Below, piece after piece: positions 50,616 through 58,318 of a stretch of 64,000 nucleotides of DNA. The notes under the pieces are model-generated. The model was given only the letters and a program-made list of their open reading frames with translations, ran no database searches and was not told where the DNA came from. The position numbers and the translations under genes are program-made. This stretch comes from Streptomyces sp. NBC_01497 (GTDB lineage Bacteria; Actinomycetota; Actinomycetes; Streptomycetales; Streptomycetaceae): positions 4,340,001 through 4,404,000 of the forward strand of contig NZ_CP109427.1 in assembly GCF_036250695.1 (NCBI RefSeq), given 5' to 3'. Each line of letters starts with the position of its first letter. Positions within the stretch are counted from its first letter, which is position 1.

Positions 50616-51386
50616 ATGCCCGACTTCGGGATTCTCGGACAGCCGTACGCCGAGCCTCTCCAGCCCGGCATCGGCGTGAATCGCCGACGCGAGTGGGTCA
50701 TTCTTTCCGCCCTGATGACGCGACCGAACGCATTCATGTCCACGAATACGCTCGTCGACGCGATGTGGGATACCGAGCCACCGCGGACGGCACGCGAGCA
50801 GGTGATGAACTGCCTCGGTTCCATTCGGCGGGCGATCGCGGCGTCCGGCGCCGCCGACGTGCGTCTCGACCGGGTCCGGGACGGCCACGTGTTCGGCATC
50901 GACGCCGAACGGATCGACCATGTCGTCTTCTCCCGGCTCTGCGCCGAGGCGGAGTCGGCGAAGGCGCTCGGCCGGGTCGAGTCCAGTCTCGGCCGGTACG
51001 AGCGCGCCCTGGCGCTGTGGCGCGGGGGCGTGTACGACGGGCTCGACGTGCCGAGTTTCGCCTCGCACGCCGCGGCGCTGGAGGAGCAGCGGGCGAGCGC
51101 GGCCGAGCAGTACTTCGCCCTGTCGATCGCGGCCGGTCGCGGTGGCCGTGTGATCCCGCACCTTCTGCGACACGTCGGCGAGTATCCGCTCCGGGAACGT
51201 GGTGTCGCGCTGTTGATGACGGCGCTGCACGGCGAAGGCCGGTCCCATGACGCCCAAGCGGCGTACGCGCGCCTCGCACATCGGCTCCGGGAGGGACTGG
51301 CGGTCGGGCCGGGCAGCGAGGTCCGCCGGACCCTGGACGCGATCCTCAACGGCACCGTTCCGGCCCCCCAGCCCGCCGCCGGCTGA
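50616..51386 (+). CDS. Small SARP-family activator (OmpR-type DNA-binding plus BTAD)
   Basis: A 256-residue regulator of the AfsR/SARP class. Residues 15-90 are the winged-helix (RRREWVILSALMTRPNAFMS, then LVDAMWDTEPPRTAREQVMN, and LGSIRRAIAASGA). From about 105 the bacterial transcriptional activation domain follows (DHVVFSRLCAEAESAKALGR; YERALALWRGGVYDGL; HAAALEEQRASAAEQYF). No ATPase domain is fused. AAAGGA seven bases before ATG 50616 decides the start. SARPs usually switch on antibiotic clusters; here the nearest target is the DUF1906 operon, whose promoter has matching heptamers. Confidence 0.88.
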   Translation: MPDFGILGQPYAEPLQPGIGVNRRREWVILSALMTRPNAFMSTNTLVDAMWDTEPPRTAREQVMNCLGSIRRAIAASGAADVRLDRVRDGHVFGIDAERIDHVVFSRLCAEAESAKALGRVESSLGRYERALALWRGGVYDGLDVPSFASHAAALEEQRASAAEQYFALSIAAGRGGRVIPHLLRHVGEYPLRERGVALLMTALHGEGRSHDAQAAYARLAHRLREGLAVGPGSEVRRTLDAILNGTVPAPQPAAG

Positions 51387-51496
51387 CCCCGCATCCACCC
51401 CTCATCCTTGGGCCGCGGGGGGCGCAGGTCGCGGGGTCGCAGGCCGCGCCGACTCCTTTTCACCGGCCGTCCGGGCGGCGAGAACGCGGGGGCCGG

Positions 51497-52195
51497 TCAC
51501 GGCTCCATGGCAGGGACCGGCGCTGTCCGACCCGTGCACCACCGGTCTGCGCCGTCGTCCGCCGGCTGGTCCGGCGGACCGGGCTGGTCCGGCTGGTCCG
51601 GCAGGCCGGGCTGGAGCGAGGGCAGTGTCAGGTGCCACCAGTCCGTGAGCCGGTCGGAGACGGTGGCCGCGCCCTCCAGTGCCTCGGTCACGGCACAGAA
51701 GCCGAAGAACGTACGGACCAGCGTGCGGGCGGTGGGCGCGGGGCGAAGGTGGCGCGCGAGGTGACCGGTGGTCCGCGCCTGGGCGAGGAGCCGTGTCGCG
51801 GCGGCGGTCCACAGGGCGAAGGGGTCCGGAATCGCGGCGTTGATGGTGTCGCGTTCGGCCCACAGCCGTGCGCCGGCGCGCGTGACGGTGTCCCCGGCGA
51901 GGGCGTGGGCGACGTCGTAGCTCAGGGCGACGAGGCGCTGCAGAGGCGGTACGGCCTCGTCCGCGTACCGCGCGGCGAGGGTCGGCCAGGTGGCGAACCG
52001 GTCCTTCACGACGGCCAGCGCGATGCCCTCCTTGCTGGCGTAGTGGAAGTAGACGGAGCCGCTGGTCCGGCCCGACCGGGTGCTTATGTCGTTGACGCTG
52101 GTGCCTGCGTACCCGTGTTCGGCGAAGAGGGAGGCCGCCGCTTCCAGGAGAGTTCTGCGGGTTGCCCTGGCCCGTTCCTGCAACGTCCCGTCCAC
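51497..52195 (-). CDS. TetR regulator, gamma-butyrolactone-receptor-like (ScbR/ArpA type)
   Basis: A 232-residue repressor. The helix-turn-helix is ATRRTLLEAAASLFAEHGYA, then TSVNDISTRSGRTSGSVYFH (about 10-50), followed by YASKEGIALAVV. The C-terminal pocket GARLWAERDTINAAIPDPF, then LWTAAATRLLAQARTTGHL, resembles ArpA/ScbR, including the Trp expected to contact the ligand. The tail is a Pro/Gln/Asp repeat (LPDQPDQPGPPDQP). The GTG start lacks a ribosome site; a TTG four codons on has GGTGG eight bases before it and is a good alternative. It converges with the SARP gene, as butyrolactone receptors often neighbour SARPs. Confidence 0.82.
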   Translation of the reverse strand: MDGTLQERARATRRTLLEAAASLFAEHGYAGTSVNDISTRSGRTSGSVYFHYASKEGIALAVVKDRFATWPTLAARYADEAVPPLQRLVALSYDVAHALAGDTVTRAGARLWAERDTINAAIPDPFALWTAAATRLLAQARTTGHLARHLRPAPTARTLVRTFFGFCAVTEALEGAATVSDRLTDWWHLTLPSLQPGLPDQPDQPGPPDQPADDGADRWCTGRTAPVPAMEP

Positions 52196-52703
52196 CTTTG
52201 CTCAATCTGACCGACGACGAAGAATGTAGTGCGCCCGCGCACGCCGGGAGCAATTGGGGACCTCGCTTGAGCGAAATTCCGTATTTCTTTCGAGAGTGAC
52301 CGCCGACGAGTGGTAATGGTGTCGGTCCGCCACTTTTTCGATGACTGCCCGGAGCGGCGGAGCCCCGGCGTCCGGTCGCGGGGTGCCCGGCGAATATGCC
52401 TCAACTGGCCGTCTTCCTGGCCGTCTTGGGCGCCGCGTGGACCCCGCTGACGCTCTGGTGCGTTATGTCCCCATACACCCCGGCCATCCCTTCGGTCGAT
52501 AGCCCTGAGCGGTCATTGTGTGACTTTCCGTCATGGCAATAACGTAACCGCCACGATGTTTCCGTTTGGTGCGGATAGTCGCGAATCGGCATTAACGTCA
52601 CGCCGTCATCCGGTGGACCTTCCGTCGCGTATCCGGGCTCGGAACATCGCCACACCGAGACCCCGTCACGCCGCGCGTGACCGTCTGCCCGGAGGAGACC
52701 ACT
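52196..52703. other. Divergent promoter region, no gene seen
   Basis: It is distinctly less GC-rich than its surroundings, especially 52255-52330 and 52480-52600. It holds the candidate operator of the tetR gene and the promoters of both flanking genes. The GGAGGAG ribosome site of the HAD gene ends it. Confidence 0.5.
52273..52287. promoter_or_regulatory. Candidate autoregulatory operator of the ScbR-like gene
   Basis: GAAAT-TCCGT-ATTTC, with outer CGAAA/TTTCG also paired imperfectly. It lies 78 bases before the tetR start. The AAATACGGAATTT core is of the style of butyrolactone-receptor boxes, but symmetry is short. Confidence 0.4.
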
Positions 52704-53549
52704 GTGACCATTCCGCGCCTCTCTCTGTTCGACTGGTCCCCTGGAGCAGTCGTCTTCGACTGCGACGGCACTTTGATGGACAGTGAACGCCACTGGCAGG
52801 AAGCACGGCACCGGGCCTTCCGGGACTTCGGACTGAAGGCGCCGCCGGGATTCGCCGAGCAGGCCGCAGGCGTCCACTACGCCGACTGCGGACGGATGAT
52901 GGCGGACTCGGTGCAGAAGCCGGAACTCGCCGCCGACCTGGCCGACTCGCTCCTGGAACACTTCCTGTCACTCGTCAGCGACGACCCGGTGACGATGCCC
53001 GGCGCCGTCGAGCTCGTCCGGACCCTCTCCGGCCGGCTGCCGTTGGCCGTCGCGAGCAACTGCCCGCTGAGAGTGGTAGATGAGTGCCTGGAGCGCGCGG
53101 GGCTGCGACAACACCTCCAGCACATCGTCGTACCGAGCGAGGAGCCCAAGCGGTCGGCGCCGGCAGCCAGTCCTGCACCTGCGGTGCGGCCCCAACCGGA
53201 CACGCCGGACGGCACCGTGGAGCCGGGGGCGCTGCCCCGGACGGGAAGGCGGGACGACGGCGAGGCGTCGGCGGTGCGGCCCAAACCGTGGCCCGACGTC
53301 TACGTCACGGCGGCCCTGCTGTGCGGCGTCCAGCCTTCGCAGGCGCTCGCGGTCGAGGACTCCCTGACCGGCGTGGAGTCGGCTCACCGCGCCGGCCTGC
53401 GGATCCTTGGGGTCGGCCCCCGACCGGCCGGCGACGCCGACGAACGAGTGGACCTGTGGCTGCCCTCGCTGCGGGACCCCGAACTCCTCGCCTGGGCGCG
53501 GGCGCAGGCCCCTGATGCGCACCAGGGCCGTGCACGTCCCGCACATTGA
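52704..53549 (+). CDS. HAD-superfamily phosphatase with internal insertion
   Basis: A 281-residue HAD hydrolase of the beta-phosphoglucomutase/GS1 type. Motif I is VVFDCDGTLMDSE (nucleophile Asp and general acid Asp), motif II VASNCP, motif III the Lys in RPKPWPDVYV, and motif IV VEDSLTGVESA, all intact. A cap domain lies between motifs I and II. Between strand 3 and motif III there is an extra ~38-residue Pro/Gly/Arg-rich insertion (SAPAASPAPAVRPQPDTPDG and on). It ends in a second copy of the AVRP segment, encoded by a repeat 90 bases apart. GGAGGAG seven bases before the GTG decides the start. The substrate is unknown. Confidence 0.85.
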   Translation: MTIPRLSLFDWSPGAVVFDCDGTLMDSERHWQEARHRAFRDFGLKAPPGFAEQAAGVHYADCGRMMADSVQKPELAADLADSLLEHFLSLVSDDPVTMPGAVELVRTLSGRLPLAVASNCPLRVVDECLERAGLRQHLQHIVVPSEEPKRSAPAASPAPAVRPQPDTPDGTVEPGALPRTGRRDDGEASAVRPKPWPDVYVTAALLCGVQPSQALAVEDSLTGVESAHRAGLRILGVGPRPAGDADERVDLWLPSLRDPELLAWARAQAPDAHQGRARPAH

Positions 53550-54155
53550 GGCGTGCGGGAGCACCGCCCGGCAGCCGCGCCCGTCGGGAGGACGACCCGA
53601 GGGCGGGCGGTGCCACCGCTCGGCGACGATCCAGCGGACGGACCGGGAGGACGAGCGCATCGCCGGGCCTGTGCACTTCCCCACGCACCCGGCGCCATGG
53701 GTCGAACCGGCGCCGGGCGCCTGCTGTTTCGACGGCAGCCGGTCGTCTGGAGCCGCCTGGATTGCGAGGGCGGCCGGTCGCCTGGAGCGGCCTGGATTTC
53801 GACGGTGGCCAACCGCCTGGAGCCGCCTGGAGTGGAGCCCCGACCGGAGCCACTGCAAGCAAACGTGACCGGGCATCGCGATGGCGCATCCGGGGAGTGC
53901 GCGGGCGGCCGCAGGGTTCCTCCGGGACATGACATGTATCACTGAAGCGGTCCGTACGGGGAAGGCAACTGTCCGCTTAAGAGGTAATTGCCTGCCATGC
54001 GCAGCCGATGTGCAGCAGGCACCACCTTTCACACACACTTCCAACGCAGATCTTTCCGGTCATACGATCACCGGCACGCCGCCCTGCGTGGGTCCTGCCG
54101 CAGCGGTCGGTTCGGCTTTTTCTGACCGCGTCAGCCTGACCCGCGAAGGACTCTG
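53550..54155. other. Intergenic region with 35-bp array, no gene seen
   Basis: Frames through 53550-53945 are open on both strands but owe this to composition and the array. From 53930 the sequence turns AT-richer and contains AAGCGG...CCGCTT and AGGCAA...TTGCCT inverted repeats near 53946-54000. This is the probable promoter/leader of the wall-anchored protein gene. Confidence 0.5.
53727..53831. repeat. 3 x 35-bp tandem repeat
   Basis: Copies at 53727, 53762 and 53797 share TGGAGCCGCCTGGA and flanking bases. Copy 2 is the most diverged. Confidence 0.9.
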
Positions 54156-55481
54156 TTGAAGATTCGCCGCATCCTTGCGACGGCCGTTGCCGCCGCCGTC
54201 ACCACGCCCGTCATCCTGCTGTCCGCCACACCGGCGCTCGCCGCCGCCGACCCGTCCGCCGCCTCGCGGGCGCAGCAGCAGAGCGAGCAGGGCAAACCCT
54301 CCATCGAGGAACTCGAAAAGGCCGCCGCGAAGGCGCAGCAGGCCTACGACGACGCCGTAGCCGCGGACAAGGCCGCGCGGACCGTCCTCGACGCGGCCCT
54401 CTCCGACGACGCGCCCCTCACCGTCGCGGCGAAGAACGCCAGGGACGAGGCCGCGACGGCCGCCACCGCCAAGGAGAACGCCGACACGGCGCTCGCCGAC
54501 GCGGAGGCCGCGCTCGCCGCACTGCCCGGCACCGCCAGTGCCGAGGAGAAGGCGGCCGCAGAGACGGCTGTCGCCGACGCGAAGGCGGCAGCCTCGGCCG
54601 CCCAGGACGCCAAGACCGCCGCCGACGAGAAGGCCGCGACCGCGATTCGCGTGTCCGACGACGCTCGCGTCGCAGCCGCCAGGGCGTACTTCCAGGTCCA
54701 GAACGCCAAGGACGAGGCCCTCAAAGGCAAGGAGGCCGCCGACAAGGCGCTCGCCGACGCCAGGGACGACACGGATCCGGACGGGCCCGGGTGCGTCTTC
54801 GAGAACAAGCTCACCACCGTCGCCATCGGGCTGCCGTCCACGATCGAGGCGGCCTCCACGACGGACTTCTCGCTCCGCGTGACCAACGGGACGGACAGGA
54901 CACTCGACACGGTCACCCCGCACGTCCGCTTCCACGCCACGGACAAGAGCGGTCACCACGTCACCGACGATGCCTTCCACCTGCAGTGGTCGACTGCCGC
55001 GTCCCCGGCCTGGAGGAACGTGGCAGCGGACGGTGGCACCGGCTCCATCAGTGCGCTGAAGGCCGGTGCGCACGCCGACATGAAGCTCCGACTGAAGGTC
55101 GACGCCGACGCCCCGGCCGGTAACGGCGTCGCCTTCGTCGCGGGCAGCTACGTCAACGACGACACGTCCTGCGGCGGCAACCTCTCCACCGACCACGCCT
55201 TCGATCTCCTCGCCGCGCCCAAGGACTCCGGCAGCCGCCCGGGCGGTGCCGACGGAACCACACCGGGCAAGAGCGCGCCGCCGACCACGCACAACAGCCC
55301 GCAGGGCGGCGCGTCCACCACCCCCATCGACTCGGCCGGCCCCGCCATCACCGGAACGCTCGCCAGTACGGGCGCCTCCCCGGCCCTCCCGCGCCTCGCC
55401 GCGCTGTCCGGCGCGGCGCTCGTCCTCGGCGCGGGCGCCGTCGTCATGACCCGCCGCCGCAAGGCCGGCTCCGCGTCCTGA
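54156..55481 (+). CDS. Sortase-anchored (LAXTG) coiled-coil surface protein
   Basis: A 441-residue cell-wall protein. The signal peptide (1-29) ends at PALAAA. Residues 45-205 are an Ala/Lys/Asp/Glu-rich coiled coil with heptads (AAAKAQQAYDDAVAADKAAR). A beta domain of about 150 residues follows (CVFENKLTTVAIGLPSTIEA; DDTSCGGNLS) with two cysteines. A Ser/Pro/Thr linker then leads to the LASTG sorting signal at 402-406, a hydrophobic helix and TRRRK. LAXTG is the class E sortase signal of streptomycetes. The TTG start has AAGGA six bases before it. A good hairpin follows. The binding partner is unknown. Confidence 0.87.
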   Translation: MKIRRILATAVAAAVTTPVILLSATPALAAADPSAASRAQQQSEQGKPSIEELEKAAAKAQQAYDDAVAADKAARTVLDAALSDDAPLTVAAKNARDEAATAATAKENADTALADAEAALAALPGTASAEEKAAAETAVADAKAAASAAQDAKTAADEKAATAIRVSDDARVAAARAYFQVQNAKDEALKGKEAADKALADARDDTDPDGPGCVFENKLTTVAIGLPSTIEAASTTDFSLRVTNGTDRTLDTVTPHVRFHATDKSGHHVTDDAFHLQWSTAASPAWRNVAADGGTGSISALKAGAHADMKLRLKVDADAPAGNGVAFVAGSYVNDDTSCGGNLSTDHAFDLLAAPKDSGSRPGGADGTTPGKSAPPTTHNSPQGGASTTPIDSAGPAITGTLASTGASPALPRLAALSGAALVLGAGAVVMTRRRKAGSAS

Positions 55482-55522
55482 CGAGCCGCGGACGGGCACG
55501 CGCCCCGCGTGTGCCACAGCTG

Positions 55523-55556
55523 GGAAAGGGCGCCGCCTGGCTCGGGGGCCCTTTCC
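55523..55556. terminator. Hairpin terminator after LAXTG gene
   Basis: Nine-base arms GGAAAGGGC and GCCCTTTCC with a 16-base loop, about 40 bases after the stop codon. Confidence 0.75.
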
Positions 55557-55646
55557 GACACTGCGCGACCCGAATGCGCAACCGCTCGGAGTGACTCTCG
55601 CCCCTTTCAGCCCACCGTTCGTAGACATCCCCAGGTGGATCGGCCC

Positions 55647-55949
55647 ATGACCTCCCTCGACACACCGGACGAGACGGGACAGAGGGCGCCGCTCGCGGTC
55701 CGGTTCGGTGGGGCGTCCCTGGTGCGCCGGCTCTGCTGCCCGTTCTGGATACTGGTCTCCTTCGTCACGCTGCCCCTGGCCCTCGTGGGCCTCGTGCGGG
55801 CCTACGTCGAGCACCGGGCATCGAGGTCGGGCCGGGCGAGCGGACCACGGGCCGCCGTGGGCGCCGTGCTGTCCCTGCTGGGCGCGACGGCGGCGATCGC
55901 CTACATGGTCTTTCTGGCGAGGCATCCGGAGCTTCCCGTCCAGGGGTAA
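55647..55949 (+). CDS. Small two-helix membrane protein
   Basis: A 100-residue protein with a soluble front of about 25 residues, then helices at about 30-55 (PFWILVSFVTLPLALVGLVR) and 70-90 (AAVGAVLSLLGATAAIAYMV). It resembles DUF4190-like small membrane proteins in layout, but the match is loose. AGGTGGA eight bases before the ATG supports the start. Function unknown. Confidence 0.6.
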   Translation: MTSLDTPDETGQRAPLAVRFGGASLVRRLCCPFWILVSFVTLPLALVGLVRAYVEHRASRSGRASGPRAAVGAVLSLLGATAAIAYMVFLARHPELPVQG

Positions 55950-56260
55950 GAGAGCCGGCCGAGACGCGAGGGCACGACGGCGCGGTCCTGCGGGCGCGAA
56001 GGCCAGGGAGAAGCGCATCGCCGCAGCCCTGAACCGGCCCTGTGAACAGGGGAGTCGGCGCCACAGCCTTCCTTCGGGAGGAGGGCAGGCACCACGGATC
56101 CCACCGCAACCGGGCCGCCGCTTGCGAGGTAAGGGCCTGGCGAGGAAGATCCCCGCATGCCGGCTGCCGCCCCCGACGGGGACTCACCTCACGTGCACGA
56201 CCACGCCGCTCGACGACGTACCGCCCGGAACCCGATACCGGCGCGCGAGGCGATGTCGGC
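55950..56260. other. Intergenic, no gene seen
   Basis: GC-rich sequence between two rightward genes. There is no clear hairpin, repeat or coding frame. GAGG near 56246 is the weak ribosome site of the next gene. Confidence 0.4.
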
Positions 56261-56569
56261 ATGATCACGGGGTACGTGGCGATCCTGCCGGCGGCGACGC
56301 TGGTGTGCTGGATCCTGTCGTGGTGGAAATCGCGGTGGCTGCGGTGGGGCGTACTGGGCGGCGCGGCCGTCGCCTCCGTGCTCTGCTACTTCATCTCGTT
56401 CCAGGCACCGGGCGGCGTGGTCGACCCGGCCCACGGCTGCCCGATGCTCGCCGCATGCGGGTCCTGGGACGGGGTCTACTGGCTTGAGACAGGGGTGTTC
56501 ACCTTTGTCCTGGTCATCATCCTGTGGATCGTGACCCTCGTGGTCAACGCCTGGCGCGGCACCGAATAG
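56261..56569 (+). CDS. Three-helix membrane protein (paralogue 2)
   Basis: A 102-residue membrane protein clearly related to the gene at 46467. It shares the ITGYVAILPAATLVCWILSW opening, LRW, and an external CPMLAACGSWDGVYWLETGV segment with two cysteines before the last helix. Identity is modest but spread over the whole length, so this is an old duplication. Unlike copy 1 it is not in an operon with a DUF1906 or Tat gene. The ATG has only a weak upstream GAGG. Function unknown. Confidence 0.7.
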   Translation: MITGYVAILPAATLVCWILSWWKSRWLRWGVLGGAAVASVLCYFISFQAPGGVVDPAHGCPMLAACGSWDGVYWLETGVFTFVLVIILWIVTLVVNAWRGTE

Positions 56570-56631
56570 CGCCCACGTCCGGCGTGTGGTCGGACGGCCT
56601 CTGCGCTGGATCGCCGCGCACCTCGATTCGT

Positions 56632-56658
56632 AGGGGCAGGGGCAGGGGCAGGGGCAGG
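56632..56658. repeat. Hexanucleotide microsatellite (AGGGGC)n
   Basis: Four and a half perfect units, 63 bases after the stop of the second three-helix membrane protein gene. This mirrors the array that follows the first copy. Confidence 0.9.
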
Positions 56659-56660
56659 AC

Positions 56661-56936
56661 CGCAGGGCACCGCTGACCTTCGCGACCAAGGGCGACACCG
56701 AGGTCCGGCTCTCGCAGGTGGAGGCGGTCCTCACGCGCGGCGCCCGGGAAGACCCTGGCCGCGGAGCGGTCAACTTCATTGATTACAGGGGGCGATGGGC
56801 GAACGAGTGGCCCGCCCCCACCGCGGACGAGCTGTACCGCCGGCTGCGCGGCTCGACGTCCTGCCCATCCTTCGGCGCGGCCGATCCGGCCGAGCTCGCG
56901 GCGCCCCACGTCCGATGGCGCGCGCAGGACTGTCAT
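56661..56936 (+). pseudogene. Possible gene remnant, family unknown
   Basis: A forward frame of about 90 codons has gene-like composition and third-base GC: LTFATKGDTEVRLSQVEAVL, then VNFIDYRGRWANEWPAPTAD and ELYRRLRG. It then decays into Arg-rich nonsense opposite the next gene. It lacks a start upstream, where it runs into the microsatellite. It may be the tail of a decayed small protein gene left by rearrangement. No family could be named. Confidence 0.35.
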
Positions 56937-57009
56937 CCGAGCCGGCCAACCAGTGGCCGGAGGTCGCTGTCTGTCCGGCGCTGCGAAAGTGCGGTCAGGC
57001 ACGGAACCC

Positions 57010-57813
57010 TCAGGGGCCCCGCTGCCCCCGCTGCTGACCACTGGCGCGCAGGATGTTCGACATTCCGGCGCCGGCGAGCCCCGCCCCACTCGCGATGGCT
57101 CCTGCGGAGGCGACGTTTGCAGGGACGCCGACGAGCGCGCCGATGCCGGTGGCGTCGAGCATGGTCCCGCCGACTTCGCCGCCGGCGCCGAGGGCCATGA
57201 GGCCGATGCCGCCGGCGGTCTCTGCGAGTGATCCGGGATTGTTGATCGCGGCGTTGCCGATGGAAGCGAGGTCGGTCGCGACGGTTTCGCCGACGTCTTT
57301 GGCGACATGTCCGGCGCCCGAGAGGAAGTCGCCCGCGTCGTGGGCCATGCGGGACCAGAGACTGGGCTTCGGCGGCGCGAGATCGCGAGCCCTGCCGACA
57401 GCGACTGCCGCGGTATGGCCTGCGGAGTCCAGTTGGCTTCGGGCGCTGTCCAGGGTGTCCTGGGCGGCCTGGTGATGTGCCTTGCCGGCGTTCGACAGGA
57501 TGATTGCGTCGCCGGCCTGGCTCTGAGCCCAGGTGAGCGTGGAGATGTAGGAGCCCAGCGCGTTCGCGGCATCGTGGAAGGCGTCCCCTGCGCGCAGCCA
57601 CTTGCCGGGCTGGCCGTGATAGACCTCGCGGAAGGCGTCGGCTGCTTCACCGCGCCAGCCTTCACTGGTGTCGATGCGCCGCAGTCCCTGGCCGGCGAGG
57701 TGGAGCATGTCGCCGTACGCCTTCAGCGCCTCCTGGGTGCTGCCGATGGTGGTTGGGTTGCCAGGTATGAGGGCGTCGGCATCTTCGGTGTCTCCGAGCT
57801 CCGTCACGGTCAC
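57010..57813 (-). CDS. WXG-type (type VII) secretion substrate, short form
   Basis: A 267-residue protein of the putative T7SS-secreted class. An N-terminal helical hairpin contains the WXG-like turn SEGWRGEAADAFREV (residues about 50-65) and long amphipathic helices to about 150. A Gly/Ala-rich hydrophobic segment follows (GLMALGAGGEVGGTMLDATG; VPANVASAGAIASGAGLAGA), as in the pre-toxin linker of polymorphic toxins. It stops 15 residues later (NILRASGQQRGQRGP), so no toxin domain is present. It starts at a GTG overlapping the upstream WXG gene by four bases and is coupled to it. Confidence 0.75.
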   Translation of the reverse strand: MTVTELGDTEDADALIPGNPTTIGSTQEALKAYGDMLHLAGQGLRRIDTSEGWRGEAADAFREVYHGQPGKWLRAGDAFHDAANALGSYISTLTWAQSQAGDAIILSNAGKAHHQAAQDTLDSARSQLDSAGHTAAVAVGRARDLAPPKPSLWSRMAHDAGDFLSGAGHVAKDVGETVATDLASIGNAAINNPGSLAETAGGIGLMALGAGGEVGGTMLDATGIGALVGVPANVASAGAIASGAGLAGAGMSNILRASGQQRGQRGP

Positions 57814-58079
57814 TTCACCCCGGGGTCGCTGCTGTCGCCGTGCAACATGCCTGTGAAGCTGTGGTGTATGGCCTTGGCCACCTTGTCGTAGGCGTTGACG
57901 TTGTCCGTGAGGCGGGTGGCGATTTCTTGGGCGTCCTTGGAGAGGTTGTCCACGCCGCGCTGCCAACGGCTGAGGAAGTCCGAGAGAGTGCTGGCCAGTT
58001 CGCCGTGGCCGATGGCTGATTCATCGCGCGGGGTGGCGCTGACCTTCTGCACACTGATCTCGTCGAGCGTGCCGTTCAC
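57810..58079 (-). CDS. WXG100-like small helical partner
   Basis: An 89-residue, almost all-helical protein of ESAT-6-like size. The centre FLSRWQRGVDNLSKDAQEIA has a Trp at the expected turn, and TRLTDNVNAYDKVAKAIHHS forms the second helix. It overlaps the larger WXG-type gene by GTGA, the usual two-gene layout of type VII substrates that dimerise before export. The GTG start is fixed by a stop codon a few codons upstream. No secretion ATPase or membrane genes are in the window. Confidence 0.7.
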   Translation of the reverse strand: MNGTLDEISVQKVSATPRDESAIGHGELASTLSDFLSRWQRGVDNLSKDAQEIATRLTDNVNAYDKVAKAIHHSFTGMLHGDSSDPGVK

Positions 58080-58318
58080 ACCGGACGCCGCCTGCTACAA
58101 GGCCCCGATATCAACGCTGTACCCAGTACACATTCCCGCCCCTCCCCGCGAGCCGACCCGTCGACAAGTCAGATGGTCGTAGCAGTTACTGCCAGGTGGT
58201 TGGCTTCCGGGCGTGGTGCGCCTGGCCAAGGAGTACCAGCGGCTGGACTTCGTCCTGCCCCGCGCCACTCCGGCCCGGCTCGGAGCGGCATGGGGCGGTG
58301 TCGGGTCCTCGTCGCCGG

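Noticed and set aside
46467..52195. A secondary-metabolite gene cluster
   Set aside because: A SARP and a butyrolactone-receptor-like regulator are present, but there is no synthase, ligase or tailoring set around them.
53550..53945. Overlapping open frames on both strands
   Set aside because: They are open because of the 35-bp repeats and base composition; no start signals and no protein-like pattern.
58200..58318. Short forward frame beginning VVRLAKEYQRLDFVLP
   Set aside because: It could be a gene relic, but under 40 codons look protein-like and no family is recognisable, so it is not listed as a feature.
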